Source of the DNA: Coriolopsis trogii
Lineage: Eukaryota; Basidiomycota; Agaricomycetes; Polyporales; Polyporaceae
Assembly (NCBI GenBank): GCA_020543525.1
Contig: JAHYIO010000001.1
Location: forward strand, 1,364,001 to 1,428,000
DNA length: 64,000 bases
Direction of reading: 5' to 3'
Shown here piece after piece: positions 48,611-60,608 of this stretch. The position numbers were made by a program, and so were the translations under genes. The notes under the pieces were generated by a model that did not search any database, was not told where the DNA came from, and worked only from the letters and a program-made list of their open reading frames with translations. Every line of letters starts with the position of its first letter. The first letter of the stretch is position 1.

Positions 48611-48619
48611 CTGAGGATG
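48611..48619. repeat. Right copy of 9-bp target-site duplication
   Basis: CTGAGGATG, identical to 46550-46558; on the gene strand it is the CATCCTCAG that belongs to codons of the ILR motif. Confidence 0.8.
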
Positions 48620-49306
48620 GCGTTCCGGTTCTGCCAGCAGTAGGCGGCGATGGCGACCACGCCGACGTAAAGCACGAGGAAGAGGAGGATGCCGGCGTGG
48701 CGCTCGTTGCTCGAGCTGTCGAGATCGCTCTGCGTCTTCGCGTCCCCTGCGCCTATGCCGCCCACGACGCTCAGGATGAGGCCGACGGTGCCGACGAGTC
48801 CGAGGATGCGCTGCGCCCTCACGAGCGTTGTGTTTTCGTTGAGGGAGTACTGCGCGCTGTGTCAAGGGAACGGTGTTAGTACGGGCGGTGAGTCGCACGG
48901 CACACTGCTTAGGAGGCTCACACAGTGCCTAGGAATCCGAGAGTGGCCAGGAGGAGCGGCGAGATGCCGGTCGACTCCATGATGCTGTATATCTCCCGCT
49001 CGGTGCTGTTCGTCGGGTTGTGCTCTGACAGGACGTGGGTCACGCCGCCGATGATCCTGACTGTGGAACAGACGTCGTCAGTTGGCACACCGACAGGACC
49101 ATGGACTCGCAGCAGATATTTGGGGTACGCACTGAGGGAGAGTATGACGAGGAATATCCAGCCGGCTTCTCTCCTGAAGCCGTGTCTGAAGGAGAGGAAA
49201 GCTCCTACGATGAGGACGGGCACGTACATGAGGATCTCAATGACGGCTATGACTCCGCGCGCATCGAGGCCCATCTGGAGGTACTGTCGTCGAGGGAGGT
49301 GGAAGG

Positions 49307-49379
49307 TGTTGTCGTGGAGGGGGGTTGTCCAAGCCTGTTGTCGTGGAGGGGGGTTGTCCAAGCCTGTTGTCGTGAAGGG
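49307..49379. repeat. 29-bp tandem repeat, 2.5 copies
   Basis: The unit (starting TGTTGTCGTGGAGGGGGGTT) occurs at 49307-49335 and 49336-49364, then partially at 49365-49379 with one change. It is 33 to 105 nt upstream of the DUF7702-like start codon, in its leader, and would partly be translated if the upstream ATG at 49361 is used. Confidence 0.8.
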
Positions 49380-50539
49380 ATGCGGCTAGAACTTGAAGTG
49401 TCGTCGGTCGACCTGAGGACGATGATATAGCGGCTGGCCTAACCCTCTGGAAGGCGAGTACTTGTAGTGGGGATGCAGGTACCACCGATGTAGACTCCGG
49501 CCGTTATATGTGTACCAGCACAAAGGTAGTCTCAATCCTTCTGCACCGCTTTGATGCATCATGCGGCAGTTATCTGTGCGTCCAGTTGAGCCTGCCCCGG
49601 TCACCGTCCGGGCCTCACATTGTGACTCAGTGTGCACGAAGGTTCAGTCGAAGTTCTGTACATACCCGAACGACATACCCGGTAGTAAGAAACGCGCGCT
49701 ACCAGATTCCTGCGGATCGTAGCGCTGTTAACTTGAACTCTCAATCTATACTTGGGATACGCACCCGGATGGCAAGCGACAATGCAGTGCACGTTGGTAT
49801 TCCTAGATGCATCCGTCGTCCTAATGCCGACGCTTTTATATTTGGATGTCTCGACAATGTCGCCGAATTTGTCATTATTACACTGACCAGGACCAGTAGC
49901 AAGTTTTGAAAACTTCTTCGGGTTGGTGGTATCACTGTACTAATGGCAATGGAACGGCTGTGTTCGTGAACGTGGCCTAATAGTGCATTGAAATGTGCAT
50001 TTACCCAGTGTTTCTGCACCTCAACCCGACAGCTGAGGCAAATTGCGCGATTGTAATAGACACTGCAACAAACCCATCCTTTCTCCCCGTCGACATTATC
50101 AGGCCGGTTCCACCCCGACTCGTCTGACAGTTCATGTTCGAAGTCGGTGAACCTTCGTGGAAAGCCTCATGCAGGCAGGCTAGGAAGACCGATGCGCAAA
50201 TGGTAAGCGAAAGTGCGCGAGGGTCAACAACTGACCAGAAATGATCACAGAGCATGTGGCATATCCTCAAGGTTGACAAGTCAGCCTTTCATGCCGTTGC
50301 TGCGTCCGGAAAGTAGGCCGCCTTTGCGATACATAGATAGGTTTGCCCTGTAAAAACGGACATCACCACATTCCCACTGATGTACTAGTACACACAGTAG
50401 TGTTACATCGGCGCGCTAGAGGATACAACGTCAACAGACCGACCGAAAGCACGACGAGACAGCGAACAAACAAAACCCAGCCACCAGAGCACCCTACAAA
50501 CACCAGACCGTCCAGGACTCGGGCGGACCCAACGCAGCT
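49380..50539. other. Gene-poor stretch, no supported gene
   Basis: About 1.16 kb between the DUF7702-like promoter side and the 3' end of MCM3. Frames on either strand are short, low in family signal and not joined by splice sites. A hydrophobic frame at 49741-50019 (minus) is noted but not called. Confidence 0.5.
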
Positions 50540-53615
<3,076 letters not shown>

Positions 53616-54146
53616 GGTGGACGTCGTCGATGTTGTGGATGAAGGTCAAGGTCGACGCGTGTCACCCACCCCATTAACGCGTCCGATCGCGAAAAGACCT
53701 CCCCTGAAGAAGACACGTGACGTTAGCCGAACGCGCCATACGCGGTTTAGCGCACCAGGGGATCGTTCTGCCTCCGCAGCTGACGGCCCTTCGCTCCGAC
53801 GACATTCACGGAACCCCCGACTCGTGGAGCTTGCGATGGGATAGCAAACGTCACCAAAAGATTTTGAGCGGACTCATGATGTACACTTTATAGTACATGT
53901 GTAGATTAATGGACCAAAATAATTCAAGAATAAGGATCGGACGCGACACGAGGAGTGAGGCACGTGCAAGATACAGCCATCCGTCAAGAGAGCAAACTAC
54001 GGAACCAGGGGTGTATGGGGTAACATGTGGTTCACTTTGGGGATGTGGCACTAGAGTTAGAGTGAGATGTTCGATCTCTGTGTGGGCTAAGGAGGGACTC
54101 ACGAGAGATAGGATGTGCGACAAGAGGTATGGTGAGCACCGTTACT
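53616..54146. other. Intergenic region upstream of MCM3
   Basis: 530 bp containing the MCM3 promoter. An ACGCGT hexamer lies close upstream, at about 53653-53658, plus GACGCGTC-like surroundings, reminiscent of the cell-cycle box of replication genes. Confidence 0.45.
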
Positions 54147-54429
54147 CTACTCGCAGCCTGGTCTGCCGTTGGGGCAACTGCGTGCCTGCGTGATGGAAAG
54201 ATCACAAGGTGAGGGGAGATGCAGAGACAAGCCGGATGGGATTGCGCACCTCGACGACTTCCCGCTTGTACCCCGCGCACATGTTTCCACCGTTCGGGCA
54301 TGAGCCCTGCAGGGTGTATGTCAGCACAGTGGCTGGCCGACGCAGGTGTAGGACACTTACGGGGAGGGGGGCAGCAGAGACGAGGACGGCCATGAAGGCG
54401 ACGGAGAGGATGGACCAGGAGAGACGCAT
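54147..54429 (-). CDS. Small secreted cysteine peptide with duplicated CPNGxxxC motif
   Basis: Three exons: 54361-54429, 54250-54306, 54147-54185; 54 aa, all phase 0. Residues 1-about 20 form a clear signal peptide (MRLSWSILSVAFMAVLVSAA). The mature part begins APLPGS, then CPNGGNMC, a spacer containing AGYKREVVEARS, then CPNGRPGC and a final Glu. The two eight-residue Cys boxes share CPNG-x3-C, and the spacer carries a dibasic KR typical of Kex2 cleavage in the Golgi. Each box lies on its own exon. Exon 3 was set with acceptor ending at 54186 because it restores the second box; the next AG would destroy it. Not recognised as a known family. It could be a processed secreted peptide, a small effector-like protein, or a RiPP-type precursor; that is inference. 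It is a short gene, so chance is not excluded, though signal, splicing and repeat agree. Confidence 0.6.
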
Positions 54430-56764
54430 GGTGTAGGCTGGTTCTGGCGGAGGTAGGGAGGATGTAGCAGCTAGCCGGACGGGGGGTTTGTGAGGGAGAG
54501 CTGGAGGGACGGGGTAAGATTTATGACAGCAAAGGGGAGGGAGCACGTGTTGAGCGATCAGTGGATTGGCAGTCTGATCAAGATTGGGACCGCATGTCCA
54601 TGGCCGCGTCCCAGACTTGTGCCAGGCACGTCTTCAGCCATCCCGCCCACCTGGCCCCCCAGCGCCTCCCATCCCAAGCAGCGCCGACCCTGTCCTTCCC
54701 TTCCCTTGGCTCCCCGCGCTTCGGCCACACACTCATTCTTCCCTGCCCGGTTTATGTTATCTGTCCTCGCGCGCGCTGTGTCGAGCTGGCATGCACGCAC
54801 CCAGCGGCGGCGTGTACAACCGCGACCGGACAGTGCGTGCACCCGAGATGAGGCCAGGCTTATCTCCAGCCCAGGTCCGTGATGAGTGCCTATCCCGCGG
54901 GACTCGGGCGGCAGAGCAATGCATGCATCGTCGTCAACGGAGCACACTGGCCCTGGACGGCAAGCCACAGCAACACCGCCCGCCCGCGTTTGCTGCGCGA
55001 CTCCTTGACACACGCTCTGCGACGTCCTTGACGATCACACCGCCGCCAGCCGCCGCCAGATATCAGCCTGCTTCCGCAATGCTTCCACTCTCTTCTTCCG
55101 ATCCACTCCGTCCGACGTCGGTCCCCCGCCACGCTCATCCTCGGCGTCCATCCCGGCCCTCTGCCGCTGCCGCCACCCGCTGCGGCCGAGGCGGCAATCC
55201 CAAACGGCCATATATTGCCAATTATGAATGTCCCTGGACATATCGCTGTCTGGATCTGTGATGCCACGCACCACGAGGTTCTACTTATCTCGTCATCCCC
55301 CACCACAGTCCCACCAGACGGGCGCTTACAGTCGAGCAGACTCTACAGTCTCCCTGGTCGAATTGCCTCCATGCGCTCGAAAAACCGAGACGGCGTGCCT
55401 TGATAAGGAGACATGTAACCATGGCCTCAAGAAAACCCTCAGGCTCCCCCTCGTATCCACGTTCCAGGGAGTTCCAGGGTCAAATGTCGCCTGTCCGCTC
55501 CGCTTGTCTCAAGGCACGCAGCACCAGAGCAAGGTACCGCCCGTTGCTTGTTTCTGATAGCCCCATCAGTCAATCCCGAGAGCATTCAACGGCCCAGCTC
55601 CGAACGGCCAATCACGAGTCAGGACCGAACCCACAGAAAACCCCACTCGCGCCCTGGACGAATGAAAAGACGAGGGTGCTCCCCTGACTTCTCTCCTCTG
55701 CGATCTTGGCGACAAGACGCGACGATCCTCCGAGGCGGGCATCGACACGCTCTCCCGAGCTACAGTGTACATGTCACTCGTTGCAACGTTGTCAGTGCCA
55801 GAAGTTTTGGGCAGGTCCCCCGCTGGTGCGAAGCAGCCTGCAGCTGCTCAACCGCATTCCAAACTAGAACGCACAGTTACGGTACGGACCTGGCCCAGAT
55901 CTCTGGCCCGACGACCCGCTACAACCTCCTCAGGTGGTCCGGGTGCCTTCCAAGGACACCTAGGGCAGGCAATTCCGTCTATGAGCCAGGCACACCCCAG
56001 CTCCGCCATCCGCCATCCGAAAATGACGAGCGAAGCTTCCGCCCTGCCGGGAACGCTTCGCTCCAGGGCCCACTCCGTCCAAGCCTCACCCGGGGACCAC
56101 GTACGGTACTACGCATACAGTAACACATACGTAACCTCAAAAATAAATTCAGCGGACTTCTTGCAAGACGCACGGGCCAGGATCGAGACACCAGGATCTG
56201 CTCGGACGTCAACGTTTCGACGGCGACGTCATGGCACCTGGTGGCATGTGTGTGCATGCGCAGTGCGCGCGCCCATAACGTACAAGCGACTTCTCACTTC
56301 AGCTCATGCACTCTTGGGCGATTCCCAAAGGAATCCCAAGGGGCCAAGGGCCAACGCGAACGGAACATCGGCCAACGCCCGCCGTGGTTCAGATCCCTAG
56401 CAAAGCGCTCCATCCGAAGCACGATACAGAACCTCGTAAAGGCACGCTCGCGCAACTGGTTCGCAAGACACGAGTAAGGAACCTTAAGGAACCCAAGGAA
56501 TCAAAACCTCAGCGTTTCACATCAGATCGCCTATATACGCCTGTACAGTGTACACACTGACTGGGCGAGCGCCACAAACCAACGCATCAATGCGACGGCT
56601 TATCACCTGTATTAACGTGTTATATGACGGTGATCCGACCTGCGAACACTGCGTCATCGTGCGCACTGCACATCCTCATACGGATGCCAATGCTCGATCG
56701 GCACGCCTCCATCACGATGAATGCAGTTACGAGACGCCACTAGCGGCGGGGAGGACCAAGCTAT

Positions 56765-57103
56765 TAGCCGCACTCAATTATCTATCTTATTGCCCAGCTT
56801 ATTTCTCACAGTCTCGGCTAGGGGAGACTCGCTGACGTCAGGCGGGTCGCGTCCCTGCAAAATCCTGCCACACTTTCTCCTTTTCTCCTCTTGTAGGGCA
56901 CGCAGAAAAACCGCATTTTCACCATTGCAAACTACATGAGTTCTGCTAATCAGAGTCTAAGTGCTTGTAGCAGGGGATAGCGAGGCAGGTGTAGGTCTCG
57001 GAGGCGCCCAAGGATTGGCATCAGCGGCGCGTAAGGCCAAAGCCACTTGCCGAGGTTCATGAGAAATAAGTAGGGCCATAAGATAGATAATTGAGTGCGG
57101 CTA
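56765..57103. repeat. Imperfect 43-bp inverted repeat pair, MITE-like
   Basis: 56765-56807 and the reverse complement of 57061-57103 match at 40 of 43 bases (both start TAGCCGCACTCAATTATCTA), separated by about 250 bp. Weaker similarity continues inward for about 20 bases. No coding frame inside is convincing. Confidence 0.7.
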
Positions 57104-57104
57104 T

Positions 57105-57539
57105 TGAGTGACTATCCGTAACGATTTGGATACAACTTTTGCTAGATGGCGGGCCGAGAAAAGTGTGACAGCCCCACCGTGAGATGGGCGTGATGTCTTC
57201 CGTAACGCTCAAGCGCACACGTTTAGATACCAAGTTTCTAGATCTAGAGCCACGTCCGACAGGCCTCATTGCCTCAGCGGATCATGCGCTTCCTCCCATA
57301 ACGAGTAGGTACGGGATGTGGAGAGTGGAGCAAGACGTCCTAAGTGAGGTTTAGAAACCGTTTAGAAATTTGGAAAGGGGGGGTACCCCCCTTTCCAAAT
57401 CTCGAGGTTTAGAACAGGTGGGGCTCGTTTGGAAGAGACATCGGACTTTGAAATTGTCACGCTCGAAGCGCCACTCCTCTCGCTGCCGAGTTCTAGAGTC
57501 TCTAAACTAGTATCTAAACACCTTACGGATAGTCACTCA
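57105..57539. repeat. 435-bp inverted-repeat-bounded segment, MITE-like
   Basis: The ends TGAGTGACTATCCGTAA (57105-57121) and its exact complement (57523-57539) bound 435 bp, and weaker pairing continues inward (GATTTGGATAC against GTGTTTAGATAC). The left arm starts two bases after the previous inverted repeat, so the two structures are adjacent or nested. Confidence 0.65.
57366..57400. repeat. Near-perfect palindrome centred on GTAC
   Basis: ATTTGGAAAG followed by a run of seven G, TA, six C and the complement of the first arm. It sits in the middle of the 435-bp segment and could extrude as a hairpin. Confidence 0.75.
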
Positions 57540-58198
57540 TTAGCTCCAGCCCTGCGCAGTCCACTGATCGTCCCCACTCGAGTCTCGACGACCGAGTTCC
57601 GTACTGTACTCACGTCCATTTGAATATCTCGTCGACCAGATGTCGATCGATAATCGCCAAAGGTACATGGAGCCCGAGGAAGGCGATAGGAAATTGACGG
57701 CAATCTGACACACTCAGCCACAACTACAATGTGTGTAGCGTTATCGAGAAGCTCGCCAGCTTGGATCGCCGGGACGCCTTTACTCAAAACACAATACGTG
57801 TGCGAGAGCGAACACTCAACTGAATACCACCATGGTCACGCCCGGGTGCCGGGTGCAATCACAACGGATAAACAGGCCGAGGGTGCAGTAGCGCGAAGCC
57901 TTTGTGTTAACCTAGGCTTCAGCGCTCGGCCCTCTGGTATGTTTCCCCGCACTTCCAGGACCATGCGCGAGGCCGAGCCTTCTGCTTCGCGCACGCACTC
58001 GCTTTCCCAGCGAACGACACACATCTTGCGCCCAAGAACCCATCCGCGATAAGAGCCTGCGGTACGGGTCGGGCTCCGATGTTGCGTTAAGGCACGGAGA
58101 GCGTCCTGAACGCGTCGGTCCGAGCTGTACGTATCGTACACGTCTATAGGTGAGGTCATAGCGGTACAACATACACGAAGCATGTCCATCAGTAGCAC

Positions 58199-60336
58199 TC
58201 AGTCCTGCGAACAAACAAACGCCCAAAAGGTCAGCACCATCCATCCGCCAACGGCAAATTGCCGGAAACTATGACGTACCCAGAGCTTGATTAACCCGTC
58301 CCACGATCCCGTCACGACCTTCGACTGTAGAAGACCAGAAACAGAAAAGCGCAGTCAGCAGGGCAGACCTCGCGAAAGAAGAAACCAACGACCACGGACC
58401 GTTTCGTGCGGCAGCCACTCGTGCGCGATGACGACCTTTGAATGCGCGCGCAGGCGCGACTTTATCCGTCCCGTCTTCCACTCCCAGAACACGACGTTGC
58501 CCTCCCCGTCCCCGCTGCTGATCCACTTGCCGTCCGGGGAGAAGCCGACCTGGCAGGCGTAGCCCGCGACGGAGTGCCCGGCGAACCGCTTGTTCCGGGC
58601 CTGGCGGAAGTTGTCCGTGCTGTAGACCAGGATCTGGTTGTCCAAGCTTTGTGCCGCAAAGTACTTCTCTGCCCACGTCAGACATCATGTCAGCGGATCG
58701 CCCATGGATGAACGCCGGGAGGTGACCGGGACCGGGACTTACTGCTTGGGTGGAGCGTGACCGCTGGCATGGAATGCATGTGCGGTTCTGCAATGTACTT
58801 GATGACGACCGGGATGTCAAAGTCCCATGCTCGGATGGTCTTGTCATCTGACGTCGTCACGAACCGCCTGTTCTCGTCGACGAACGTGATGGTGTTCACG
58901 GGTCCGAGGTGCTGGTCGTATTCTTGCGTGATTTCCCCCGAGTTCATGTCGTACTAGTGGGACGTCGTCAGCTTCTAGTATGTGAGTTGAGGCGTCATTT
59001 TCCCAGAGATACGCACCTGGATGATCTTCTTGTCGGACATACCCGCAAGGAAGATGTGTTGTTTGTCTTCATCCGGATGGAAACGGACGACATATGGGAT
59101 CTTGCCGTTGCTGAACCGCTTCAAGCATTGGCCGGTCTCTGTGTCCCACAGCTTCATCTGACGGTCATAGCCACAAGATAGGAACCGACGGCCGTCATTG
59201 GAGAACGTCACATCTTTGACCGCCTTCATATGGCCATGGAATGTACGTAGACAGTTTCCGTGCGTGTAGATGTCCCAGAGCTACGCCGCCCAAATGAGTT
59301 TTCGCATCAGAAAATTCTCCTCGGACCGAACCCACCTTGATTTTTGTGTCCATCGAGCCACTCAGAAGTAAATGGCCGGTGTTGGGGAACAATCGAAGTA
59401 CAGAGACACCCTGCGTGTGTCCCGTCCACGTATGGATGCAAACCTTGGGGATGAAACACTCCTGGGACCCTGGATCATGTGCCAGTTGAGGCGCTTCAGA
59501 GAGCGGTGGGTGCATGTACGTCCGGCCTTGGTAGTCGTACATGGACTTGCCGTGGAACACGGACGACTCGAGTCCGGGGGCTCCGCGTTTTGGCTTCGCT
59601 TTCTTTATTTGCACCTCTTCCTCTGGCTCCTCTTCTGATTCTTCTGCCTCCTCCGCTCCCTCCGGCAAGGCAGTCTGCGGCTGATCTGTCTCCCAGGTAG
59701 CCCACGGACCTTCGTACGCACCGTCACCATCCACAACCTCCAAGTCACCCTTGGGCTTCCGTTTCCGCTTCAACTCGTTCTTCTTGGCCTTGGGTGCCTT
59801 TGTCATGCCTATTGTAGCAAACCCGTGCTCCTGTGCTTTGTCGAGCGATCCGAGGATGGCAGGGGCGTTAGGATCAACGGAAGGGTTGGCTGAATAGCCA
59901 AGGATAGCGTGTGTGAGGTGCTGCTGTCGAAATGCGTGCTCTGTCATGGCTTGTTCTTCCACATGGCCCGCAAGTGCGTTTTGGTTGAGGAACCGGTTGC
60001 GGTCACCGAATGGATTCTCTGGCCCTTGCATAGGAAGCGTCATGTCCTGGTAAGGGATGTTGACGTGCATCTGTGTGTCTGTTGGTCGCGTAATTAATGA
60101 TGTTTGGTGCAAAGGATCCTGTATACGTATGCATGAGCTGTACGACTCGTACAGACAAACAGTGATAAGCTCACTTCTGCGAGCACGTCTGGTGCAGAGG
60201 TCGGCACAAGGGACATGGATGGCTCATCCACGCGAGGCTTCTTGGAGAGCGGAAGGGAGGAGAGACCAAATGCATCGTTTGTCGTAGGGTGAGGGCCGTC
60301 GTCCTCGTCGGAGGAGTAACCTTGGACAAGAGACAT
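58199..60336 (-). CDS. PRP17: Pre-mRNA-processing factor 17 (CDC40/PRP17)
   Basis: WD40 splicing factor of the second catalytic step, in the nucleus. Seven exons: 60175-60336, 59336-60118, 59017-59280, 58743-58953, 58400-58668, 58280-58324, 58199-58204; 579 aa. The N-terminus [34 protein letters not shown] and [10 protein letters not shown] are family landmarks. The WD40 propeller follows: [136 protein letters not shown] and [16 protein letters not shown]. The last exon carries only the final Asp codon and the stop. Divergent from the Myb gene. Confidence 0.95.
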
Positions 60337-60608
60337 GGCTGCAACAGCAAGAGCGAGACGTTGTTACGTAATCCGGGACCAACTGCCTTGATGCTCATGG
60401 GCGCTTGTGACCGTAGCGACTCCCGCTTCATCCATCTTCCAGCATCCTGTCTCTACTCGAAACATAGGCGGGGCTCGGGCCAAAGCCATCTGTAGCATCG
60501 AGCTTCGGAAGCACTCAGCTGCTTAGCTCAGCATCTGGATCTCGTTGAGCTATCAGCTCCGAGTGGCCGGACAATTTGCTCCGAGGCGCCCTCTCCGTGG
60601 AGGAGTAG
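60337..60608. promoter_or_regulatory. Shared divergent promoter of PRP17 and the Myb/C2H2 gene
   Basis: 272 bp between starts. A GCTTAGCTCAGC-type short palindromic stretch lies around 60518-60530. No TATA box seen. Interval inferred from gene starts. Confidence 0.45.

Larger units (their letters stand above)
46095..49274 (-). pseudogene. DUF7702-like membrane protein gene split by a TIR element
   Basis: Integral membrane protein of a fungal family of unknown function. Coding pieces: 49133-49274, 48922-49060, 48611-48856, then (beyond the insertion) 46537-46549 and 46095-46475. They sum to 921 nt, 306 codons plus stop, if the inserted DNA and one copy of its 9-bp duplication are ignored. N-terminus MGLDARGVIAVIEILMYVPV, then RIIGGVTHVLSEHNPTNSTE, AQYSLNENTTLVRAQRILG, AGILLFLVLYVGVVAIAAYC, ILRYRRQ and LLLGVLATLPFLAVRVLYGI, with a Gly/Gln/Tyr-rich tail ending QSYATR. 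As it stands the frame runs into a TGA at 48607-48609, three bases into the element, leaving a 176-aa truncated product without the last helices. Both halves are otherwise free of lesions, so the insertion looks recent. An in-frame upstream ATG at 49361 is also possible. The family assignment is from pattern memory. Confidence 0.8.
54430..58198. other. 3.8-kb gene-poor region
   Basis: No gene supported on either strand. 54500-55200 is GC-rich and gives long chance frames. 55300-56550 has overlapping proline/serine/arginine-rich frames without domains. 56760-57540 holds the inverted repeats and palindrome listed separately. The region may be an accumulation of decayed mobile DNA. Confidence 0.55.

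Noticed and set aside
54584..55261. 225-codon plus-strand frame in the gene-poor region
   Set aside because: Proline/arginine/alanine-rich, no domain, overlaps other equally long frames in a GC-rich stretch; no splice support.
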